Source: Heterohyrax brucei (Eukaryota; Chordata; Mammalia; Hyracoidea; Procaviidae). Taken from it: a DNA stretch of 64,000 nt. Every line of letters begins with the position of its first letter. Positions within the stretch are counted from its first letter, which is position 1. Under the pieces are notes generated by a model that had not been told where the DNA came from, searched no databases, and was given only the letters and a program-made list of their open reading frames with translations. The stretch lies in contig CM053154.1 of the NCBI GenBank assembly GCA_028571685.1, positions 14,416,001-14,480,000 of the forward strand. The letters run 5' to 3'. The position numbers were made by a program, and so were the translations under genes. This document shows positions 1 through 10,844 of this stretch, one piece after another.

Positions 1-1035
1 ACTCCCAAAATCTACAACAAAAATAGAACAGCTGCCCTGGATCTAAGGAGAGACTCTCATTACATGTTATTTGCATCTTATTATCCACCAAGGACTGGGC
101 CAGTCATTGCCTGTCAGGCATTCTCTTTGCGTTAATTAGCAGAGAAACAAGGAGTTAATGAAGATCTTATGATCTATGATGACTCGTCTGGTGGTTTCTG
201 GCCAATACCAACTCTGGACCACTTCAGAGTACCCTGCCTGGGATGCTCTGAGCAGGAGCTGGAGGAAGCCTCGGAGCCCTCAAGGAGTGGGTGTCCTCAG
301 GAGCCTTTGGTGTGGTGGGCTTTGTTAGCTCAAGATTAGAAGGAGTTAATTGCTTCAAGATTGCTGGGAGATTAGGTTATTGGGTGGGATGTATCTATGT
401 AAGCATATGTCAGTGCTAGTTAGAAGATAGGAGATGCTTATTTTAATAAACTTATGAAAAGAAGAATTAATTTGTCATTACATTGGAAATCTTATTTTAT
501 TAACCTAATTTGAAAATGTAAAGCTGTCTGAAACACTGGTTTTCACTCACTTTCCTTCTGAATATGTATGAATCACAGATTAGCCAATGTGCAACACTGT
601 TCATTCAGGTTTGCTTCTTCCAAAGCCCCTGCCCCTCCTCCCTCTGGACTGTTTTTTTATCCTCACTTGTTTTGCCAATGGTGTCGCTGGAAGAGGAGCT
701 GGTTGAGGTGACCTCTGGGCTTTCTGTTTCTGTGGTGGGTGCAGCGTGGCCTCTCGGATTTCCACCAGAAGCCCTGCAAAGAGAAGAGAGTGGATCTGCT
801 TCTGTCTGTATTGCTGCCTCTTCCCTCTGAGTGTTATTTATATGCAAATGCTGTTCACATTTGGTGTTGCATACAGGGGGAAACTCCAAGGCCCCGTCTT
901 TGAACCAAAGCTGTGGAAGGTGTTTCCTAAATGCTGAGCTTACATGTCATGGTAGAGGCAGATAGCCCAGCAAGGCAAGCTGTTTATGGACAGGGGTCAA
1001 ATTATGCTCATGTACGTTTTTAGGAAAAGGCATCT
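1..1035. other. Unassigned unique sequence
   Basis: No repeat family or gene was recognised. Frames of 60-95 residues overlap on both strands around 560-940, with low-complexity composition and no recognisable domain, so they are treated as chance. Confidence 0.4.
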
Positions 1036-1218
1036 TTATGAATCACTTACTATATACCGATAAGCCTTTTAATCATTTTGTTCTTATTGCCTCTTTTTGT
1101 CTTTGCAACATTCTTATGAGATGGAGACTATTAGTATTATTACTTTTCAGATAAAGAAACTGATGTAGAGTGAGATTCTGCAACCTGTCCTTGGTGACAC
1201 AGTGAGAAGTATCAATGG
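1036..1218 (-). mobile_element. MIR SINE, antisense
   Basis: The sequence runs in the order seen in antisense MIR: a 'cacttactat' core, an 'acattcttatgagatggaga' segment, a 'ttcagataaagaaactga' segment and a 'ccttggtgacacag' tail. It is strongly diverged, as expected for an ancient mammalian repeat. Confidence 0.7.
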
Positions 1219-2220
1219 TCCACCCTAGAGCCCTCCTTGGCACTGGTTTTCTGCATGACTTTGTGACATCACTGAGAGACCTTGGCTGTGACAGCAGGCA
1301 GTAGTGGGGGCTGTGACGGCTCAGAAGGCTCACTGTCCATCTAAATGGGACAGGGGCTGCCCCACTGGATTGTGGCTGTGAGGGGACATGGACTCACTGT
1401 CGTCAGAGCCTCTGAAATTTTCTCCCTTCCCCTGCCCCCCCCGCCAAAACGTTGACAATCTGGAACTCTAAATAAAACCTGATTTGTCAACATTTGTTAA
1501 AAAGAAAACAAAAAATACTGTGTGGGTCAAACAAATCTAGGGACAAACTATTGGTGACCTTGCAGAAGAAGATGGTAAACTCCACTGTTAAGTTCAAACC
1601 TTGCTGTGGTGGCACCTCCACCCCTAAAAATCATAAAATGAGGTGATTTTCCCTCCAAAGTGCCTGCACACAGTGGATACTTAGTAAATTAGTGAGTGGG
1701 TCAACACTTAGCTACAAGAGTCCCCAAGTGGGTGCTTGGCCCTGAAGACACACTGAAACACTGATTCATTGAGAATGGCTGTCTTGGGACTCTAACTTTC
1801 CTCACCAAGGATTCTTTTGTCAGGCAGTAACAAGATGCATCCTTATTCTGTCCTTTCTAGAGGAAAGAAAACTTGTTACAGTTATGGCAATCTCATTGCA
1901 GCAGAAGCCATGCAGACATTTGGATGTCCCCTTTTTGAGAAGCTCACTGTTTCTTCTTCTTTTCTGGCTAAAGTTAACACACATTAGACCAGAAACAGTC
2001 TTCAAAATATTCAACAACCTTGTAACCACGAAAGGCTAATGCCCATCTCAGGGTTGTTGAGACCCTGCCCCAGGGCTGCAACCGTTCCACACGGCCCAGG
2101 CCTACTATTTGGATAGTTCTATTTTTTTAATCAGCTCTGCAGAGAAGCTTCAAATGCAAACCAAAATGAAGCCCCTCGATAATAATGCTAGAGATCTCGA
2201 CCATTACTGCACTTATAATA
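1219..2220. other. Unassigned unique sequence
   Basis: No coding exon or repeat is recognised. There is a C-run near 1434-1442. The antisense frame at 1820-2029 has no recognisable domain. Confidence 0.35.
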
Positions 2221-2224
2221 ATGG

Positions 2225-2365
2225 CTATAATTTCAAGCACTATGTGTTGAGGATCTATATGCATCCTTGAATCTTCAAACAGCGTTGAGTATGAGTATGA
2301 TTATTATTAACTCATTTTAAAATTTCAGGGAACCAGGGCACTTGCGCAAGGTGACACACCAACCA
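2225..2365 (-). mobile_element. MIR-like SINE, antisense
   Basis: 'caagcactatgtgttgagg', 'gattattattaactcatttt' and 'aaggtgacacacc' follow the order of antisense MIR. Divergence is high. Confidence 0.55.
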
Positions 2366-2431
2366 TGTGATGCATTTGAGATAAAACTAGCCTGCTGTAT
2401 ACCTAGCCTAAGGAAGCTTATATATTTAATA

Positions 2432-2630
2432 ATAGGAGTTGGTAACCCTTTTCTGTACAGACCAGACTGTAAACACTTTAGGGTTTTCGGGCCATATAAT
2501 CTCTATTGCAACTACACTCTGGTGTTGTAGACATTACATATACAAGTGGACATCAATACGTCCCAATAAAACTTTATTTGTACAAACAAGTAGGGGGCCA
2601 AATGTGACCCACATGCTATAGTTTTGAACA
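2432..2630. mobile_element. hAT-type nonautonomous DNA transposon (MER family)
   Basis: It carries the hallmark blocks of a widespread mammalian nonautonomous hAT element: 'cttttctgtacagaccag', 'tttcgggccatataatctct', 'caataaaactttatttgtac' and 'gggggccaaatgtgaccca'. The exact MER name was not assigned. The short frames at 2342-2621 fall inside it and are not genes. Confidence 0.7.
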
Positions 2631-2847
2631 AGGCTATATTATTCCTCAATGAATGAAGAAATTCCACCTGCCAAGGCCGTCACTTTCCAGTACCTTCAAT
2701 CTCCCAAGCTCAGGATTAATTCTGGAGAAGATTTGATTATCACTTTCAATGCTCTTCTTCAAATGATTACACTTTTCTAAGTGGTCCCACACATTGTCTT
2801 CACTGTCATATTGGATAAACCCCAGTGCACTTGCTATTACAAAGCCT

Positions 2848-3030
2848 CACTGCCCAAAGTATAGTCTGTGTGAATCAGTAGCAACTGGCCAGTTAGAAAC
2901 TCAGAACCTAATAACAGCTAGTTAGAAATGCAAAATTTTCAACTCAGCATCAATCCTACTGAATCAATCTGTATTTTAAGTAGATTCCAGGTGATTTGTA
3001 TGCACAATGAAGTGTGAGAAGCAGTGGCAT
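2848..3030 (-). mobile_element. MER5A-type hAT MITE
   Basis: 'cccaaagtatagtctgtg', 'agttagaaatgcaaaatttt', 'ctactgaatcaatctgtatt' and 'gtgtgagaagcagtg' match reverse-orientation MER5A and end in the hAT terminal repeat form 'cagtg'. Confidence 0.75.
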
Positions 3031-3760
3031 GAAGGAAATTTTAAAAATTGACCCCTCTGTGGATCATTTGAACTTGGCTTGAGGTAGAATATCTGATGGG
3101 TGATTAAAAGCGTGCTTTTAATAAGCTGCTAGTAGAAATTACATCAAGAGAATGGCCAGAACTCCGTCAATAGAACTGTTTCTGCTGGCTGAGGAAAATG
3201 ATACCTGACATTGCTGATTCTATGTGCTGTATTAGCCCAGGTAGTAACTGATTACATGTCAAAATGGGGCCATTTCTCTGTCTATGTGGGGCTTTCACTG
3301 TGATTGTAACTTGTTCAGACTGGGACCCTACAAAAATATCAGATTAGTTTCAATAAAACCCTAACATTGACATCTGTTCAGTCAATGTTCATGCATCCAT
3401 ATAGGTAAATTGAGCCCCATATGCCAGCTGGATAATCCTTGGGGAACTGCCCCATGACGGGGCAGGCAGAGGACCTGTGGGACAGTGAGATCCTGGTAAC
3501 AGATGTACCTCATTCTTCCAGCCCCAGCTTTTCAGCACCTGCCCAGGAAAGATATGGCATAGTGTTGTCCTGTCCAGTTACCCCAACTACCCATCAAACC
3601 TCAATGGTCCTAGCTCTTGAGCTTGTTTTTGAGAATGCCAGCAACAGTGATAAGTAGCTGCCCTTTGTGTGTTGGACCTGAGATGTTTGTCATGTGAAAA
3701 CTGCAAAAGTGGTCTGAATTACAACTCTTGAAAAAATCGTGGTTGACTTGAATCCCCCTT
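3031..3760. other. Unassigned unique sequence
   Basis: No repeat or gene was recognised. A 72-residue frame at 3439-3657 has no familiar motif and no splice or promoter context. Confidence 0.35.
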
Positions 3761-3763
3761 GTT

Positions 3764-3845
3764 CATTCTTTCCTTCCTCGTTCCCTCCCTCCCTTCCTTC
3801 TTCCGTGTCTCATCTATCCTTGGTCCCTCCTTCTTTCCTTCCTTC
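3764..3845. repeat. Pyrimidine-rich (TTCC)n-like tract
   Basis: Imperfect TTCC/CTTCC repeats on the top strand, with only scattered purines. Confidence 0.85.
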
Positions 3846-3864
3846 AAGATCTGAACTTAGCAAG

Positions 3865-4095
3865 CATCAGCAGACACCAGTCCCTGAAGATGGACATCAT
3901 GCTTGGTAAAGTAGAGGGCTAGTGAAAAGAAGGAAGACCCTCAATAGGATGGATTGACACAGTGGCCCCTACGATGTTGAGTTCAAGCATGATAACAACT
4001 GTGTGTGTACAGGACCAGGCAGTGTTTCATTGTGTAGTACACAGAGTTGCTAGGAGCTGGAACTGACTCAACAGCATCTAACAACAACACCTAGG
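3865..4095 (+). mobile_element. RTE-clade LINE, 3' end only
   Basis: 'gatggacatcatgcttggta', 'ggaagaccctcaatagga' and 'tggattgacacagtgg' match the RTE copies at 53.85 and 57.2 kb. The fragment ends in 'agcatctaacaacaacac', the ACA-rich RTE terminus. It is a severely 5'-truncated insertion. Confidence 0.85.
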
Positions 4096-5338
4096 GCAAC
4101 AATCTCCCCCCTTGGTATTTTACTGAAGTTCACAAACGGTAGGCTGTTGCAGGCAACGGCAACTTACAGAGGGGGTTAAATCAAGAATAAGGATGTGTAT
4201 TTGGACTAGGCACTGTTGTCTTCTCACTCTCCCAGAGCTAATGCTTCTCTGGGAGAGTGCACAGACTCCCCAAACCTATGTACCTGATGTCTTACAACTC
4301 TGTGAAAAACAGCCATTGACTAGAGTCAAAACTCCCTTTTTTCTCTTCTTCTATTTTTGTATTGGCTATATATACAAAAATTCCAATTATCTCTTCCTTC
4401 TGCAGTCAAAAGGTTAAGAGAAGCAGAATACAAGCACTCTACATTAGGAAAAAGAGAGAGTAGGAAAAGGAGAGGAAAAAGATGGATAGCTTTCTGGAGG
4501 CTCTGAGACCCGGATGTTGGCTCATCATTCACAAATGAATCTACTGCAAAGAGCAAACCTGCAACCTGAACTACCATCTTGTTTTTGTTTGTTTGTTTGT
4601 CTTGTTTTGTTTTTTCAGTTAGAAAATAGATCTCTTTGCAGTTGACATGTTCTGGTCACAGTTAATGAAATTTCTGTAAAATAACTAACTGGACCTGGAC
4701 TTGGATCACAAGATTCTCTAATTTATAAACAACTGGAAAATCATCACTGGCAGCTAGGACCCAGGTGGCTGAAGGTGGGTGGGGTGTGGCTCACCACCTG
4801 AGACAGGTTAAGGGAAGAGCATCAGTTTCCAGAATATCATTTATTTCCTTCTTTCTTGACCTTCATTGAAGAGGTAGAGCCCAAAGGAGCTTATAAAAGG
4901 ATGAAGATAAATGGTACATGCATTTCTTTGTACACAAACTGTCCCAGCTAACCCACACAAGGAGTCCTGCCCAAACCACAGTCCCCTCCCAAGACACATC
5001 TTGTTTTAATGCACTGTTTTTGCTAAAGTTCTGATGTGATTTTCACTTGGTTTCCAATGTCCTTGAAATCAAATTGTTGGGGAAAATTGCTATTCTACCC
5101 TCCACTATAGCCTCTTGCTAGCACAGATATATGCTGTGTGGATGAACACTCTCCGAGGACACTTGTTCTCCTTAAGAGAACTCTTTCAGTTCTTCACAGA
5201 CATATTTCTAGCCCCAAACAGCTGTAGGTCATTGGATGTAAAGAGTTGGCTAAGATTGTCCCTGTTGTCATACAGATGTACAAACATTAGCTAATTTATT
5301 CAACAAGAGTTTATTAAATACCTCCTCTGTGCCAAGCA
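4096..5338. other. Unassigned sequence
   Basis: No gene or repeat is recognised. It holds a short (GTTT)n stretch near 4581-4612. Frames at 4193-4417 and 4326-4577 overlap on opposite strands and lack any domain. Confidence 0.35.
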
Positions 5339-5340
5339 AG

Positions 5341-5540
5341 CACCCGGGCAGTGAAATAGTTAAGTCCCCACACACTAAGTGAGAGGTTGACAGTTTGAAT
5401 TCACCCAGTAGCTCCACGAGAGAAAGAGCTAGCAACATGCTTCAGTCAAGATTACAACCCAGAAAATCCTGTGCAGGAGTTCTGTGTGTATGGAGTTTCT
5501 TTGTGTTGGAACCAACTTGATGGCTTTCAACAAGTGACAA
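5341..5540 (+). mobile_element. AfroSINE, long form, diverged
   Basis: The tRNA-like head is degraded ('cagtgaaatagttaagt'). The long-form middle ('ctccacgagagaaagagc') and the tail 'gttggaaccaacttgatgg' remain. Confidence 0.75.
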
Positions 5541-5649
5541 TGATGTGCCAATCACTGAAGTGTGGTCAGCAGGGTGTGCTGAGAAATACATTCTCTGTCT
5601 GCAAGAGAAGAACAGAGAGGGAAGAAAAAAGAGAAGTAGGTGTCTAAAA

Positions 5650-5828
5650 GCTATCTGAAAGCCTGGTAGTTCAAACTCATCCAGTTTCTCCTCAGGATGA
5701 AGCTCTGGCCGTCTTCTTCCATAAAGATGGCAACCTAGGAGCCCCTATGGTACTGTTGTCCTCTGTTGTGTGGGCTTGCCATGAGTTGAAAATCAACTTG
5801 ATGGCATCTAGCAACATCAGTCACAACA
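5650..5828 (+). mobile_element. AfroSINE, long form, head missing
   Basis: 'ctggtagttcaaactcatcc', 'cttccataaagatgg' and 'aaaatcaacttgatggcatc' follow the SINE body. The copy abuts the minisatellite that starts at 5831. Confidence 0.75.
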
Positions 5829-5830
5829 GG

Positions 5831-5940
5831 AGGTGTCATTTTTCTGGAGGATGTGTCATTATTCTGGAGGATGGGGCATTTTGCTGGAGGATGGGGCATT
5901 TTGCTAGAGGATGGGACATTTTGCTGGAGGATGGGGTGTG
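5831..5940. repeat. 20-bp-unit minisatellite, 5.5 copies
   Basis: Five units in exact 20-bp register start at 5831, 5851, 5871, 5891 and 5911, followed by a 10-base partial unit. Units 3-5 resemble 'atggggcattttgctggagg'. The first two differ at several positions. The lack of indels keeps both strands open, which explains the repetitive Pro/Ser-rich frames at 5735-6130; these are not genes. Confidence 0.95.
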
Positions 5941-6088
5941 GGATGATGGTAAAGGATGAATGAGAGATAACCAAGTGAGAGGGGAAGAAAGGCTCTTCAG
6001 GAGGCAAGAATAGCAAAAGCACACAGGTTGGAAACAGCCAGTGGTCCTCAGGAGATGGTAAACACTTTGGGGTTGCGGAACTATAAAT

Positions 6089-6240
6089 GGAAATCCCAGT
6101 GGTGTAGTAGTTAAGAGCCATGGCTGCCAACCATAAGGTCAGCAGTGTGCGTCCACCAGCTTCTCCTTGGAAGAACTCTATGGAGTAGCTCCACTCTGCC
6201 CTATAAGGTGGCTATGACAATGGGTTGTTTTTTGGTTTTG
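6089..6240 (+). mobile_element. AfroSINE, short form
   Basis: Head 'cagtggtgtagtagttaag', then 'cttctccttggaagaactct' and a truncated 'gacaatgggtt' tail. Confidence 0.85.
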
Positions 6241-6549
6241 TTTGTTTGTTTTTGAGCCATAAATGGCAAAGGAAGGGCTGGAGGGGATGAAGCTGGGGAA
6301 GCAGAAGAACTCAGTCTTCAGGGACCCCGCGTGCCTTGTTATCTTTACGTCCCTAGATATCTACTTGGTCTCCCGTACCACTTATGGGAATGTGGGCTTA
6401 TAGCCATGATTCCTTGATAATTATCTGCCTCCTTTCTACACCAGGAACACATCAGAGCAGGATACACGCATTCCGTGTAGGAGGCAATTGCTTCCCTTTT
6501 GGTATCAGTCCCTCGTCTTATCACTGACTGTTGTTAGCCTTCTGCAGGG

Positions 6550-6695
6550 ACTGCTCCAGTCCTCACAACTACCCTGTGAGGTAGATACTATTCCTATACC
6601 CATTTTACAGATGAATAAGTGAAGGCTTTGAGAGGCTGAGAAATTCTCATGACAAGTAGCCAGTAAGCATTAGTGACAGAATCCAGCACCCTTTG
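6550..6695 (-). mobile_element. MIR SINE, antisense
   Basis: 'cctcacaactaccctgtgag', 'cccattttacagatgaataa' and 'caagtagccagtaagcatta' are classic antisense MIR core blocks. Confidence 0.85.
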
Positions 6696-6772
6696 ACCCA
6701 ACTCTGGAGCCCAAGCTCTGTACTTTTGATTTCTCAAATCCCAACAGTCATTTCATAGACTGTCTTTTATTG

Positions 6773-6960
6773 TTATTAGTTGCTGTTGAGTTGACTCTGA
6801 TTCATAGTGACCACATATGTATGGAGTAGAACTGTTCGATAGAGTTTTCAAGACTGTGACCTTTCAGAAACAGATTGCCAGGGCTGTCTTCCAAGGTTCC
6901 TCTGGGTAGGTTTGAACTGACAACCTCTTGGCTGTAGTTACCTAGCAACTCCTATGCTGA
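6773..6960 (-). mobile_element. AfroSINE, long form, antisense
   Basis: 'gctgttgagttgactctgat', 'atagagttttcaagactgtg' and 'gggtaggtttgaactgacaa' read as the reverse of the long form. Confidence 0.85.
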
Positions 6961-7329
6961 CTTTAGTGTACTGGGTATAAGTCATACAGTTTCCTTTCTG
7001 AAATGAGACAACAATCTCACCTCCCATTGAAGCAACATGAGCGGATGGTCCAAATTGAGGGGGATGCTTATTATTCATAACAACCTTCCAACAGCATCAT
7101 GAATCTGTAATGAGGATGCGGCCATCACGGAGGGATCAAGCCCAAAGCCCTGGAATGGCTATGAAATACAGTATTTTGTTTACACACTATAACCTCATTC
7201 CTCAGAAGTGAATGAAAAAGTGAGGCTTCGAATACTGCTGCAGCTGAGATTTCCACTCTCCCAGAAGCCCCCTGGCCTGAGCTGCCCATACAAGAAGCAG
7301 CACAGTGGGTGAGAAGGAAAGACCAGTGC

Positions 7330-7720
7330 AATCCCAAAACACTTGAGGCAAGTTTTAATAAAACCAGATTGTTGACATTTTATGAACTTAACGGCATAAA
7401 GAACATGCAATAAAAATAATTTGCATTCCCTGATTATATATGTCAGATCCCCAAATATCTTGATCATGTTATTTTGCTAAAGATATCCTGATGGTGGATC
7501 TGTGTATGATTTACATAGATGATACATTTGCGTAAATTATGTTAACAGATATAAATACAAGCTAATAAAATGCTGATACCACTTACTACTCTCGTAAAAA
7601 TAAATGGTGAGGAATGACACATGATAGGCCATGTGGTTTCTCGGCAATCATCGCGCGCCCCTGATGCGTGGTTGGCATTTTACTGTCACAAGAAGGGGGA
7701 AAGTCAACCTTAAGCATTCT
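7330..7720. other. Candidate conserved noncoding element
   Basis: Unique AT-rich sequence with no recognised repeat, followed by a small CpG cluster near 7650-7669 (motif 'tcatcgcgcgcccctgatgc'). Surviving CpGs in such an AT-rich setting suggest constraint or hypomethylation. This is inference from composition only. Confidence 0.3.
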
Positions 7721-8136
7721 TGAAGGCTTGGTTCTCCCAGGGAAGCTCTAGAATCAACTTTTGGAAGGATATGATGTCCTAAGAGGTTGAAAACTCAGCC
7801 CTACATAGTTTAGGGTAGTGAGGCAGCACAGCACACAACTAGATTGCTCCAACTCAAATCCTGACTCTCCTTCTAGCTAGGGAATGAGAATGGGCAGGAT
7901 AACTTAGTTTCACAAGTCCCAAACCTTGTTCCCGGGCCAGCTCAGTGATTAGTTTCCCCAAAGGAGACTACAGGGGCTACTTCTTTGGCCAGAGTCAGCT
8001 GAAGAAGATCAATGGAAATTTGGATACCTGACTCCCACAAGGTTTCTCTACAAAGACAAAAGATTTAACAGTGAGTTCTCATCAACTTCTTTGCTTACAC
8101 TATCAACACAGTTAAGCCTTTGGACAAATCAACTGA
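7721..8136. other. Unassigned sequence
   Basis: No repeat or gene was recognised. Confidence 0.3.
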
Positions 8137-8139
8137 ACC

Positions 8140-8290
8140 CACTGCTGTTGCGTTGATTCTGATTCACAGTGACGCTGTAGACAGAGTAAAACTGACCCAT
8201 AGACTTTCCAAGAAGCGTCTGGTAGATTTGAACTGCTGATCTTCTGGTTAGCAGACATAGCACTTAACCACTACACCACCAGGGTTTCCG
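8140..8290 (-). mobile_element. AfroSINE, short form, antisense
   Basis: It starts at 'gctgttgcgttgattctgat' and ends at 'ctacaccaccagggtttcc', the reverse of the SINE head. Confidence 0.92.
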
Positions 8291-8334
8291 AGCCTTTGGA
8301 AAGAGTTATTTTCTTTTTCTACTTAAACTAAATT

Positions 8335-8402
8335 GTTGTCCTTGTTAGTTGCCATCGAGTTGGCCCTGATTCCTGGTAATCCCATGCACAGTGAATAAAA
8401 CG
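8335..8402 (-). mobile_element. AfroSINE tail fragment, antisense
   Basis: 'gttgccatcgagttggccct' is the reversed SINE tail. The remainder is lost. Confidence 0.65.
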
Positions 8403-9325
8403 CAGGTGCTGTGTCATCACCATGAATGGTTGAGGATAGGGCCAAGAGAAGCTCAATTTTATTTATTTTCTAAACTTTAACTGGTTCTGGGAGATCAAAT
8501 TATTCTGTCTCTTTCATTGTTTTTTGGAGTCAGTGGAGGAAATATTCTGTCTTTTGGTGAAATTTGTAAGTTCTCTATTATCTTAGCCTAATCCGAAGAT
8601 CTACTTCTGTTTATTAGCTGTTCTCCACATCATGAAGTACCTTCTGTGGTTATAAACCAACATCTATTCTCTCCCTCTCTTTCTTTCTTGAGCTTTTCTC
8701 TCCCTCTAAGAAGGCCTGTTCCGACAGTGCCGTCATCGGTGATGAGGACAGGGATACAGTGCAGTCTTGCTGGGACCATAACCCCAGCTGTGGGGTCTGA
8801 GGGTGCCACTAAGAGGCCTTCTGCTCTGGAACAGTCACACCTGTTTTGCAATTTTGCCTCACACTGGGCCTGGCTGGGACGCCTGGAGGGCAGAGTGTGT
8901 GTTTCTGGGGTTAGAACGCTAATCACCACAATAGCAGCTCTCAGTCATTCAGCTCTTTCTATGAGTTACCCACATGCTTTCCATATGTTGTCTCAACCAC
9001 CGTGTTAGGTGGCTTTGCAGGACTACATTAGTTGTGACGGGACTTTAGTAGTGGAATATAAACCAAGCTCCATACCTAGTAATGTACCCCTTACACAATG
9101 ATAAAGTTCAGCTCAGAGGGCTCAGTTGTGTCCATGCACACTGGGTATTACAGTCTGGGAAGAGAGCCACACAAGTCCCGTACTCCCTACGGCCATCTTG
9201 ATATCCTAAAGTCCTTTCAGTTCTGCGATCGCTGTCAGACTCAGTTACAACCCTCTTACCTGAGAATCATAATGTAGCTTCTCATTCAACTGCTCTGGAT
9301 CTCAGCTCTGATGTCTATTGTGGTC
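8403..9325. other. Unassigned sequence
   Basis: Overlapping 99- and 120-residue frames on opposite strands (8630-9008) show no recognisable domain and no exon signals. A weak MIR-like core lies near 8950-9010. Confidence 0.3.
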
Positions 9326-9327
9326 TC

Positions 9328-9672
9328 TGCTGTTGTTGTCAGTTGTCACTGAGTTGGCTGTAACCCATGGTGACTCCATCTACAACAGACCAAAATGGTG
9401 GCTGATCTTGTGCCATCTTCGTGATCATTGTGTGTTCAGCTCCATTGGTGCAGTCACTGTGTATTATAGTTACTTCTAATCTAGAGGGTCATCTTCCAGC
9501 ACTATATCAGCCAATGTTCTGTTGTGCTCTGTAGAGTTTCTATTGGCTAATTTGTACAAGTAGATCACCAGACTCTTCTTCCTAGTCTATCTTGGTCTGG
9601 AAATTCCACTGAATTGTACTTACAGCGTTACAACCGACACGCAATCCACCACAGTACAACAGACTGACAGAT
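9328..9672 (-). mobile_element. Composite RTE-derived SINE-like element, antisense
   Basis: The left part, 'gtcactgagttggctgtaac', is the reversed RTE/SINE tail. The right part, 'cacgcaatccaccacagtac', is the reversed RTE 5' leader, as at 53.87 kb. The coding region between them is absent, so the element joins the two ends of an RTE within about 345 bp. Confidence 0.65.
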
Positions 9673-10129
9673 AATAGTTGCTTGCATTTGTAGGAGGAAA
9701 AAAGTTTAACTCCTGCCGAGAATCTTCAGAAGGTTATATTAATGATCAAACAAGATCAAGATATTATCAATCACCAACATCAATTTTGGTGATTAGTACT
9801 ACCTTTCCACTGGGACAAGAGGGCTTTCAGGCTTGTGTCTGAACAATTATTCACTAGTGAGTTATACATTGGAAGAAAATAATACATTAATGAAATTAGA
9901 ATTCTAATTTTGTATTTCCAGATTTAATTTCTGTCTCTTAAACTTCAGACTCAAATTTCCATCTACGGTTTGGAATGGCTTCTGTGGATGAAGTGAATGG
10001 CCTTGACAGTGAAGCACTAACTAAGGTGTCTGCTATGGTCAAAGGCAAGATCAGGACCGCTTTTCCATGTTCCTCTTTCAGACCAGGATGGAACCCAGGA
10101 GATTTCTCTAAGATGTTAACTTCTCACTG

Positions 10130-10475
10130 CATGCTGATTCAGTTATAGAATTCTCATCTTCCATGAGGGAGACCTGGCTTTGATTCCGTGCCAGTGCACC
10201 TCACACACAGCCAACACCTGTCTGTTGGTGGAGTCTTGCATGATATGATACCAAACAGGTCTTAGTGGAGCTTACAGAATAAGATAGACTTCAAAAATGC
10301 CTGGAGATCTACTTCTAAAAATCAGCCAATGGAAACCTTATGGGTGACAAGGGTCAATCTCCCACTGATTATGGATATGGCATAGGACCGGATGGCATTT
10401 TGATCCTTGGTGCATGAGGTTGTCATGAGTAGGGTCTAACTCAACAACAGCTAATACTAACAACAACAGCAAGAA
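10130..10475 (+). mobile_element. tRNA-Gly-headed SINE with RTE-like body
   Basis: The head resembles tRNA-Gly: A-box region 'agttatagaattctcatc' and B-box region 'ctttgattccgtgccagtgc'. The body holds RTE-leader-like text ('gagatctacttctaaaaatc') and an RTE-like tail ('gaccggatggcattttgatc'), and it ends in CAACAACA. It pairs with the copy at 36.09 kb. Confidence 0.75.
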
Positions 10476-10547
10476 CAACAGTTACCACAGGGAGGTTGCA
10501 CCCTGATGAGAAGCTATAAGTGATCACCGAAGAGGTGCTAAGTTCCC

Positions 10548-10708
10548 ATTAAAATTCACTGCTGTAGAATTGATTCCACCTCATAGAGACCCTATAGAAC
10601 AGCGCAGAACTGCTTCATAGGGTTTCCAAGGAGCTCTTGGCTGACTTGAACTGCCAGTCTTTTGCTAGCAGTCATAGTATTTAACCACTATGCAACCAAG
10701 GTTTCCAA
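10548..10708 (-). mobile_element. AfroSINE, short form, antisense
   Basis: 'cactgctgtagaattgattc', 'ttcatagggtttccaaggag' and 'aaccactatgcaaccaaggt'. Confidence 0.9.
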
Positions 10709-10844
10709 AGTTTCCATTAGAGCAAGATTTTTGAATGAGTTGTCCATCATCCACCTACATAAAAATCTCCAGGGTACAGTGATTCCCTTAACACCTTTAT
10801 GTGTCAGGTGGTCATGAAATAGATGGACAAGACATAGTCCCTGT

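Noticed and set aside
5831..5940. A CRISPR-like repeat array
   Set aside because: Units are directly adjacent with no spacers, and the genome is mammalian. It is a minisatellite.
5735..6130. A Pro/Ser-rich repetitive protein frame (131 residues, antisense)
   Set aside because: It is created by the 20-bp minisatellite and a SINE on either side.
8630..9008. Long frames on both strands over the same bases
   Set aside because: Overlap in opposite directions with no motif. Neither has coding-like composition.
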